Positions 7,068 through 11,493 of a stretch of 11,493 nucleotides of DNA are shown piece by piece. Under the pieces are notes generated by a model, which ran no database searches, was not told the DNA's origin, and saw nothing but the letters and a program-made list of their open reading frames with translations. The translations under genes were made by a program, and so were the position numbers. Numbering within the stretch: the stretch's first letter is position 1; each line of letters starts with the position of its first letter. Source of the DNA: Minisyncoccota bacterium (lineage in GTDB: Bacteria > Patescibacteriota > Minisyncoccia > Minisyncoccales > Minisyncoccaceae); NCBI GenBank assembly GCA_028711945.1, contig JAQTRG010000011.1, forward strand, positions 1 to 11,493, given 5' to 3'.

Positions 7068-9188
7068 TTATTCTAAGTGAACCTTTTCTTCAAAAGATTC
7101 TACCCTTGCTTTTAAGCTGGGGTATTTTTCTAAGCTAGGGCTAGATTTTATTATCTCTTCTGCTGATTCTTTGGCTTTAGCAATAGCTTTTGTGTCTCCC
7201 AAGAAAGACATAGCGAAATCAGGAAGGCCCCATTGCCTTACCCCAAAGAAATCTCCAGGACCTCTTAATCTAAGATCTACTTCTGATAGTTTAAAACCAC
7301 TATCATACTTAATCATTGCTTTTAATCTTTTGTCTGTCTTTTGGCTTTTTGAATCTGTTAAAAGAAAACAATATGATTGATGCTCTGCTCTGCCAACTCT
7401 ACCTCTGAATTGATGGAGTTGAGACAGACCAAATCTATCAGACCCCTCAATCATCATTACAGTAGCATTAGGAATATCAATTCCAACCTCAACTACTGAA
7501 GTTGAAACAAGAATATCAAATTTCTTGCTTCTGAAATCTTTCATTGTTTTGTCTTTTTCTTTGCTGGTCATTTTCCCATGAAGCATGGCAATTTTTAAAT
7601 TAGGAAATACATTTTTAGAAAGTTTTTCGTATTCTTCTTTCACAGTTTTTAATTCTAATGTACTATCTTCTTCTATTTCTATCCTTGGACAGATAACAAA
7701 AATTTGTCTTCCGCTCTTTGCTTCTTTTTCTATAAAATTATATGTTTCTAATCTTTTTTCTTCAGTAATAATTTCAGTGATTATTTTTTTTCTTCCCTTA
7801 GGCATTTCTTCAATTATTGAAAGATTTAAATCTCCCCAAATAGTTAAAGCTAAGGTTCTTGGTATCGGGGTTGCAGTCATTGAGAGTAAATGAGGTATTT
7901 TTTCTTTATTTTTGGGAGACAATGATGCGCGTTGTTTCACTCCGAATCGGTGTTGCTCATCAACAATGATTAATCCTAGACTTTTGAATTTAACCTTATC
8001 TTCGTTTTTTGTTTTTCTTTTATTCATGGGGGATATTAAAGCATGAGTACCGATGAGAATATCAATTTCTCCTTTTTCAGTTTTTTCTAATAATCTTTTT
8101 CTAGAAATTTCAATAGTATCTGTTTTTAGTTTTTTAGAATAATATTTGTCTTCTTTTCCAGTCAAAAGCCCTATATTTATATTAAAGTCCTTTAATAGGT
8201 TGAAAATTGTCTTAAAGTGCTGTTTTACCAATATCTCGGTTGGAGCCATTAGAACGACTTGATTTTTGGCTTTAACAGCATTTATAGAGGCTATAGCCGA
8301 AACTACGGTCTTTCCAGACCCCACATCTCCTTGTAAAAGCCTGTTCATGGGGATGCCTTGCTCCATGTCTTTAAGTATCTGCCATGTGCATTTTCTTTGG
8401 TCGTCAGTGAGATTAAATGGAAGAGATTCTATTAGTCTTTTGACAATATCTAGATTGATGGGAATAGCTGGAGCTTTTTCTTTTCTTAATTCAAGTCTCT
8501 TTTTTAAATTAAAAAGACAGATAAGAAAGAGCTGTTCAAAAGAAAGTCTTTCTTTTGCTCTTTCAGCATTTTCTAATTTATCAGGAAAGTGTATTTGATA
8601 GAGAGATTCTTTTAAAGATAGTAAGCCATGTTTATCAATTATTTCTTGAGGTAGGGTTTCAGGAAAATTATCTTTGATGGATAGTAATATCGGTTTAATG
8701 ATATGTCTTAACCATCTTGATGTTATTCCTTTTGTTTCTGAATATATGGGAGCGATTCTTCCTAGGTGAGTAGTATCTTTTAAGGATATTTTTTCAAGAG
8801 TAGGAGAAACTAATTGTAGCCTTCCATTTTTTATCGTTGTCTTTCCAGCAAGAATTAATTCTTCATCTTTTTTTAGATAATTAATTAAATATGGCTGATT
8901 GAACCATACAACTTGAATAGCAGCACTGTCATCTTGAATAATAGCCTTAGTTATAGAAATTTTTTTAGCCCAAGCTCTGTCTTGTTCAATTCCTAATACT
9001 TTTCCTTGTATGCAAACATCTTCATTGTTTTTAATGTCTCTTATTTTTTGTATCTTGCTATAATCCCTGTATTCTCTGGGGAAATAATATAAAAGATCAC
9101 TAAGAACTGATATTCCTAGTTTTTTTAATCTTTTCCTGTGTGCATCTCCAATATGAGGAATTTCCCCAACAGGTGTTTTTAGATTCAT
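7068..9188 (-). CDS. recG: RecG, ATP-dependent DNA helicase
   Basis: 706 aa, a normal RecG length. The N-terminal helical region holds the helix-hairpin-like LKKLGISVLSDLLYYFPREY. The wedge/OB domain (about residues 50-140) is followed by superfamily 2 helicase motifs: GDVGSGKT (287-294, Lys293), MAPTEILVKQH, DEQHRFG (410-416), SMTATPIPRTL, and STSVVEVGID to QFRGRVGR (593-600). The C-terminal TRG region reads LRLRGPGDFFGVRQWG, where many RecGs have GTRQSG. RecG remodels stalled forks and Holliday junctions. The ATG at 9188 is used because the 28 preceding in-frame codons belong to tRNA-Arg, and the protein's conserved N-terminus begins here. The A of this ATG is also the last A of the tRNA's encoded CCA, so recG is probably expressed from the tRNA transcript. 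Confidence 0.96.
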   Translation of the reverse strand: MNLKTPVGEIPHIGDAHRKRLKKLGISVLSDLLYYFPREYRDYSKIQKIRDIKNNEDVCIQGKVLGIEQDRAWAKKISITKAIIQDDSAAIQVVWFNQPYLINYLKKDEELILAGKTTIKNGRLQLVSPTLEKISLKDTTHLGRIAPIYSETKGITSRWLRHIIKPILLSIKDNFPETLPQEIIDKHGLLSLKESLYQIHFPDKLENAERAKERLSFEQLFLICLFNLKKRLELRKEKAPAIPINLDIVKRLIESLPFNLTDDQRKCTWQILKDMEQGIPMNRLLQGDVGSGKTVVSAIASINAVKAKNQVVLMAPTEILVKQHFKTIFNLLKDFNINIGLLTGKEDKYYSKKLKTDTIEISRKRLLEKTEKGEIDILIGTHALISPMNKRKTKNEDKVKFKSLGLIIVDEQHRFGVKQRASLSPKNKEKIPHLLSMTATPIPRTLALTIWGDLNLSIIEEMPKGRKKIITEIITEEKRLETYNFIEKEAKSGRQIFVICPRIEIEEDSTLELKTVKEEYEKLSKNVFPNLKIAMLHGKMTSKEKDKTMKDFRSKKFDILVSTSVVEVGIDIPNATVMMIEGSDRFGLSQLHQFRGRVGRAEHQSYCFLLTDSKSQKTDKRLKAMIKYDSGFKLSEVDLRLRGPGDFFGVRQWGLPDFAMSFLGDTKAIAKAKESAEEIIKSSPSLEKYPSLKARVESFEEKVHLE

Positions 9189-9262
9189 GGTGCCCTCGAG
9201 AGGAGTCGAACCTCTGTCGCAAGCTCCGCAAGCTAGTATTCTATCCATTGAACTACGAGGGC
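9188..9262 (-). tRNA. tRNA-Arg (anticodon GCG), CCA encoded
   Basis: The acceptor GCCCTCG (9262-9256) pairs fully with CGAGGGC (9198-9192). The discriminator A is at 9191 and CCA is encoded at 9190-9188. The D stem is GTTC/GAAT, and the T arm is AGAGG-TTCGACT-CCTCT (9215-9199). The anticodon loop TTGCGGA puts GCG at 9229-9227, reading CGC/CGU as arginine. The anticodon stem CTAGC/GCTTG has one U-U mismatch and the variable loop is 4 nt. Bacteria normally read these codons with an ACG (inosine) tRNA, so G34 is unusual. The final A of CCA is the first base of recG. Confidence 0.92.
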
Positions 9263-9270
9263 CTATGTAC

Positions 9271-9298
9271 ATACTATCAAAATTTGACTCAAAATCAA
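9271..9298 (-). promoter_or_regulatory. Possible promoter of tRNA-Arg/recG
   Basis: On the minus strand, TTGATT (9298-9293), a 16-bp spacer and TAGTAT (9276-9271) end 8 bases before the tRNA 5' end, so transcription would start almost at the tRNA. A perfect TATAAT lies further upstream at 9311-9306 inside an inverted repeat (CTAATT 9303-9308 / AATTAG 9317-9322), but it has only a poor -35. Either could serve. Each assignment is moderate because the boxes are imperfect. Confidence 0.45.
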
Positions 9299-9358
9299 CC
9301 AGCTAATTATATTTTAAATTAGTATGTGAACGGAATGTTTGGACTAAAACATTAATTA

Positions 9359-9390
9359 ACAAAAAAGCCTTAATAGGCTCTTTTTGTATG
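9359..9390 (-). terminator. Rho-independent terminator after tRNA-Ser(UGA)
   Basis: On the minus strand, AGCCT (9379-9375), loop ATTA, AGGCT (9370-9366), then six or more T residues, beginning about 10 bases after the tRNA 3' end. The upstream A-run can pair with the T-run, so the structure may also work on the plus strand. It separates tRNA-Ser from the tRNA-Arg/recG unit. Confidence 0.75.
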
Positions 9391-9475
9391 AGGAGGGAGA
9401 GGGATTCGAACCCTCGGTGAGTTGCCCCACAATAGTTTTCAAGACTATCCCTTTCAACCGCTCAGGCATCCCTCC
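9391..9475 (-). tRNA. tRNA-Ser (anticodon UGA)
   Basis: A class II tRNA. The acceptor GGAGGGA (9475-9469) pairs perfectly with TCCCTCC (9398-9392). The anticodon stem ATAGT/ACTAT encloses CTTGAAA with TGA at 9441-9439. A long variable arm (TGTGGGGCAACTCACC) is followed by the T arm GAGGG-TTCGAAT-CCCTC (9415-9399). CCA is not encoded, and the base in the discriminator position is T (9391), where bacterial tRNA-Ser usually has G. A near-consensus promoter lies just upstream and a terminator just downstream, so it is a single-gene transcription unit. Confidence 0.94.
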
Positions 9476-9486
9476 GCGATAGGGAA

Positions 9487-9515
9487 ATAATATATAAAAA
9501 AGAGAGCATTGTCAA
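9487..9515 (-). promoter_or_regulatory. Near-consensus promoter of tRNA-Ser(UGA)
   Basis: On the minus strand, a perfect TTGACA (9515-9510), a 17-bp spacer and TATTAT (9492-9487). The -10 ends 11 bases before the tRNA 5' end, predicting a start near 9480. The -35 begins 15 bases after the stop codon of the HD-domain gene. Confidence 0.85.
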
Positions 9516-9530
9516 TTAAGAATGAAATAA

Positions 9531-10514
9531 TTATTGTTCAAATTTGATAAAATATCTCTTGGGACAAGATTCTCTTTCAATCACTTTTTTCCAATTTAAT
9601 TCTTTCTCAGACAATCTTTTTATTTGTTCGCCTTCTTTGAATAGGGGATTAATTACTCTTGATTTGCACAATACCTGTGAGTCGTAATTGTTGGGGTCAT
9701 TTTTTGTTTTTATTTTGTTATTCATTCTATCCCAAAGCAATTTTAATTTTTGATCTTTGTTTATAAAGCCTTCTATTTTAGTTAATATTTCTTTGTCTGT
9801 CGTGTAAAGGTCTTTTTCAGAAACATAGCCTTGCTCTATAGTGTATTTTATACAATCTCCAACAGTTCGAAACATTAGTGCTGATTCCATGCCAGCAAAG
9901 TAGTCGGTGTTAAGTTTTAAGAAAAGATTAGCAAAGTCTTTGGCAGAGTTTAAATCATTAAAAACCCAATTGTTTTTTTCTGTTGATAAAGATTTTAATA
10001 ATTCTTGTATTTCTTCAAATGTTTTTTCTTCAAACACTAAAGCTGTCCTTAGGGCGTAATCAATTCGGTCAGCGCACAAATCAGGCAGAGTTTTTTCTTT
10101 CAATGGGAAATTATTATCATCTAATATTTTATTTATATCAAATGAATATTTTTCAAGTATTTGTGGTATGTCGGTTTCTTTAACGAAGTTTACAAAAATA
10201 TTATCTTGATGGTTATGTTCTGTCTCTGATCCAGCGCTAAGGATGTAATCAATGCAATGAGAAAAAACAGAGTGGGAAACATCATGGATTAATCCAGCTA
10301 TTTGTTCTTCAATTGATGCATTATATTTTTTGAGCAACAAATAAACTCCAACAGAATGTTCAAAACGATAAAAGGTTCTGCCAGGGAAGTATGGTTCTAT
10401 GAAGCCAGCTTGGTCAATATACTTTAGTCTTTGGATAAATGGAGAATTTATTAAATCCAAGATAACGGGTTCGTTTATTTCTACTTTTCCATATGCGCGG
10501 TCAATATACATCAT
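9531..10514 (-). CDS. HD-domain phosphohydrolase (SAMHD1/dNTPase-like family)
   Basis: A 327-aa soluble protein with the order of motifs seen in HD-superfamily phosphohydrolases of the dGTPase/SAMHD1/YdhJ kind. These are QRLKYIDQAG (about 28-37), RFEHSVGVYLL with His53, GLIHDVSHSVFSH with His77-Asp78 plus His81 and His86, and LPDLCADRIDYALR with Asp149. His53, His77, Asp78 and Asp149 form the expected metal-binding set. In the family these enzymes hydrolyse (d)NTPs or other phosphomonoesters; the substrate here is not predictable. The start ATG at 10514 overlaps the dedA stop as ATGA, and a second ATG follows immediately at 10511. The overlap suggests translational coupling and one operon with dedA. 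No Shine-Dalgarno sequence is seen. The C-terminal 100 residues are not recognised. Confidence 0.82.
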   Translation of the reverse strand: MMYIDRAYGKVEINEPVILDLINSPFIQRLKYIDQAGFIEPYFPGRTFYRFEHSVGVYLLLKKYNASIEEQIAGLIHDVSHSVFSHCIDYILSAGSETEHNHQDNIFVNFVKETDIPQILEKYSFDINKILDDNNFPLKEKTLPDLCADRIDYALRTALVFEEKTFEEIQELLKSLSTEKNNWVFNDLNSAKDFANLFLKLNTDYFAGMESALMFRTVGDCIKYTIEQGYVSEKDLYTTDKEILTKIEGFINKDQKLKLLWDRMNNKIKTKNDPNNYDSQVLCKSRVINPLFKEGEQIKRLSEKELNWKKVIERESCPKRYFIKFEQ

Positions 10515-11143
10515 GAATTTTTCTTGTTTAAGAATTCAGCAAGAATCGGGATAAATGATATTAAAATTATAGCCACTATAACAATCGAAAAATTTTCTTT
10601 CACTTGAGGAATGTTTCCAAAGAAATATCCTGAAAGAGTAAACATAGATATCCAGAATAATCCTCCCAAGATATTAAATAAAGAGAATTTAGCATAATTC
10701 ATTTTGCTTATTCCAGCTATAAATGGTGCGAACGTTCTTATTATTGGAATAAATCTAGCTAAGAAAATAGTTTTTCCGCCATGCTTTTTGTAGAATTCTT
10801 GAGTTCTGTTTATGTAATTTTGATTTATGTTTACTTTATGGCTGTCTATTAGTTTTTGCCCTATGAATTTTCCTATATAGTAATTAGCAGTGTCTCCCAA
10901 GAAAGCAGCAAGCCAAAGTAATAAAATTAAAATAGAAATATTAAAAGAGCCAGTTGCCGCAAAAGCTCCAGCCGCGAATAATAGTGAATCTCCAGGAAGG
11001 AATGGAGTAAAGACAAATCCTGTTTCAGCGAAAATAATGGCAAACAAAATTATATATGATAAATTTCCATACGTACTAATTATTGTACTAAGGATTGTGT
11101 CGATATGAAGCAAGAAATTTATAGAATCCATTAAGATTTGCAT
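10511..11143 (-). CDS. dedA: DedA/VTT-family inner-membrane protein
   Basis: 210 aa from ATG 11143. IIFAETGFVFTPFLPGDSLLFAAGAFAA, GDTANYYIGK and FYKKHGGKTIFLARFIPIIRTFAPFIAGI closely follow E. coli DedA as I recall it. They include the essential acidic residues (Glu40, Asp52) and the two Arg of ARFxPxxRT. DedA/VTT proteins are lipid scramblases or flippases, needed in several bacteria for undecaprenyl-phosphate recycling and membrane-potential homeostasis. Possible starts are TTG 11164, ATG 11143 and ATG 11131. The TTG lies upstream of the -10 box and would not be in the transcript; ATG 11131 fits E. coli DedA's N-terminus about equally well. It is the first gene of a two-gene unit with the HD phosphohydrolase. 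Confidence 0.93.
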   Translation of the reverse strand: MQILMDSINFLLHIDTILSTIISTYGNLSYIILFAIIFAETGFVFTPFLPGDSLLFAAGAFAATGSFNISILILLLWLAAFLGDTANYYIGKFIGQKLIDSHKVNINQNYINRTQEFYKKHGGKTIFLARFIPIIRTFAPFIAGISKMNYAKFSLFNILGGLFWISMFTLSGYFFGNIPQVKENFSIVIVAIILISFIPILAEFLNKKNS

Positions 11144-11152
11144 GTTAATGAA

Positions 11153-11181
11153 ATTATACGCCAATTATCCCGATTTTACAA
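11153..11181 (-). promoter_or_regulatory. Promoter of the dedA-HD unit
   Basis: On the minus strand, TTGTAA (11181-11176), a 17-bp spacer and a perfect TATAAT (11158-11153). The predicted start is about 11146, only a few bases before ATG 11143, so the mRNA would be leaderless or have a leader of about 15 nt if ATG 11131 is used. The -35 overlaps the end of the T-run of the preceding terminator. Confidence 0.75.
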
Positions 11182-11213
11182 AAAAAGAACTCAGCATTTA
11201 GTGAGTTTTTTTT
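11180..11213 (-). terminator. Rho-independent terminator after the 46-aa gene
   Basis: On the minus strand, AACTCA (11207-11202), an 8-nt loop, TGAGTT (11193-11188), one C, then seven T residues (11186-11180). The opposite strand also ends in a T-run, so it could act in both directions. It begins 14 bases after the stop of the small membrane peptide gene. Confidence 0.75.
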
Positions 11214-11226
11214 GAGAGAATGCTGT

Positions 11227-11367
11227 TTACTTTTTTTCTGGGATAAAGGCAGAAAACCATGCAAACCACGCTATCCAAACAGCTTCCATCCAATCGTTGT
11301 TTATAATGCCAACTATTCCTTTTATTCCCAATAATCCCAATAATCCCAAGGGCCATTTATTTGTCAT
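11227..11367 (-). CDS. Small hydrophobic peptide, 46 aa (hypothetical)
   Basis: An open frame from ATG 11367 to TAA 11229-11227. It begins MTNKWPLGLLGLLGIKG, continues with hydrophobic IVGII, a polar NNDW, then a Trp-rich stretch (WIAWFAWFSAFIP) and a basic end. This fits a tiny protein with two short membrane segments. The LGLLGLLG part is encoded by a 9-bp tandem repeat. Small Gly/Leu- and Trp-rich membrane peptides of this look occur in bacteria without known function; I cannot name the family. It fills an otherwise empty 200-bp gap, lies between tRNA-Ser(GCU) and a good terminator, and has no evident promoter or Shine-Dalgarno sequence of its own. It may therefore come from the tRNA transcript. 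Confidence 0.6.
   Translation of the reverse strand: MTNKWPLGLLGLLGIKGIVGIINNDWMEAVWIAWFAWFSAFIPEKK
11327..11349. repeat. 9-bp tandem repeat inside the small peptide gene
   Basis: CCCAATAAT at 11327-11335 and 11336-11344, with a partial third copy (CCCAA) at 11345-11349. Because 9 bp is three codons, copy-number change would add or remove a Leu-Leu-Gly triplet in frame. Confidence 0.8.
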
Positions 11368-11380
11368 ATTTTTTATTTGT

Positions 11381-11411
11381 TTTTAAATTAAAGACTTCGG
11401 CCTTTTTTAAT
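11381..11411 (-). terminator. Weak hairpin after tRNA-Ser(GCU)
   Basis: On the minus strand, AAAGGC and GTCTTT pair around a CGAA loop (one G-U pair). A bulged A/T extension (AATT/AATT) follows, but there is only a short interrupted T-run. The plus-strand version has a C(TTCG)G tetraloop and six T residues but one A-C mismatch. It could trim or terminate the tRNA transcript, or let part of it read through into the small peptide gene. Confidence 0.4.
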
Positions 11412-11493
11412 TGGCGGAGAGGAAGGGATTCGAACCCACGAGTCGCTTTCGCAACTAACACCTTAGCAGGGTGCCCCATTCGACCACTCTGGC
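11412..11493 (-). tRNA. tRNA-Ser (anticodon GCU), 5' end cut by window edge
   Basis: A class II tRNA missing about its first nine bases. The acceptor 3' strand CCTCTCC (11422-11416), discriminator G (11415) and encoded CCA (11414-11412) are present. The T arm carries GGTTCGAATCC. The long variable arm reads TAGTTGCGAAAGCGACTCG, and the anticodon stem GCACC/GGTGT encloses CTGCTAA with GCT at 11467-11465, reading AGC/AGU. The missing 5' strand should read GGAGAGG just beyond the window. Confidence 0.92.

Noticed and set aside
7171..8598. Plus-strand open frames opposite recG
   Set aside because: They are antisense shadows of a well-conserved helicase and show no recognisable protein features.
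9189..9272. 28-codon N-terminal extension of RecG from 9272
   Set aside because: The extension is the translated tRNA-Arg gene, and RecG homology begins at ATG 9188.
9302..9322. Inverted repeat CTAATT/AATTAG as an operator or terminator
   Set aside because: It is short, entirely AT-rich apart from its ends, and expected by chance in this composition; noted only as flanking a TATAAT.
11144..11164. TTG start of the DedA gene at 11164
   Set aside because: It sits upstream of the TATAAT box at 11158-11153, and two ATG codons downstream match the DedA N-terminus.
1..11493. CRISPR array, insertion sequence or rRNA
   Set aside because: No regularly spaced direct repeats, transposase motifs or rRNA-like conserved stretches were seen.

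Overview
The window is an AT-rich (by eye about one third G+C), gene-dense bacterial chromosome segment. Several traits point to the Candidate Phyla Radiation (Patescibacteria, probably Parcubacteria-like). There is a membrane protein plus type IV coupling-type ATPase pair of the sort common in that group, with a CxxC-x17-CxxC tail. There is also a sigma-region-4/HARE-HTH protein, and translation starts almost without Shine-Dalgarno sequences. TGA is used as a stop, so the SR1/Gracilibacteria code (UGA = Gly) is not indicated. The lineage call is inference from content, not from a marker gene.

Layout, plus strand, 1-7066. The 3' end of secD and a complete secF (Sec translocon accessory motor) come first. 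A near-consensus promoter follows at 1225-1253 and drives a probable three-gene operon: a sigma4/HARE/winged-helix regulator (1280-2332), a membrane-anchored protein (2348-3679) and an AAA+ VirD4/TraD-like ATPase (3683-5380). Then come tRNA-Glu(UUC) and, three bases later, a membrane-embedded family 2 glycosyltransferase (5504-7066).

Layout, minus strand, 11493-7068. Reading in the direction of transcription: a truncated tRNA-Ser(GCU); a 46-residue membrane peptide gene not previously called; a terminator that runs into the promoter of a DedA-family gene; an HD-domain phosphohydrolase overlapping dedA by 4 bp; a strong promoter with tRNA-Ser(UGA) and its terminator; tRNA-Arg(GCG); and recG, whose ATG shares its A with the encoded CCA of tRNA-Arg. 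recG and the glycosyltransferase converge with a single base between their stop codons.

The most interesting observations are as follows. (1) Two protein genes begin directly at the 3' end of a tRNA (3-nt gap and 1-nt overlap), so tRNA processing would create leaderless or near-leaderless mRNAs. (2) SecF has Asn at the position of the conserved proton-relay Asp. (3) A sigma4-HARE regulator shares an operon with an orphan DNA-transfer-type ATPase whose membrane part is a separate gene. (4) There is a small uncalled membrane peptide with a tandem repeat. No mobile element, CRISPR array or complete secretion system is present.
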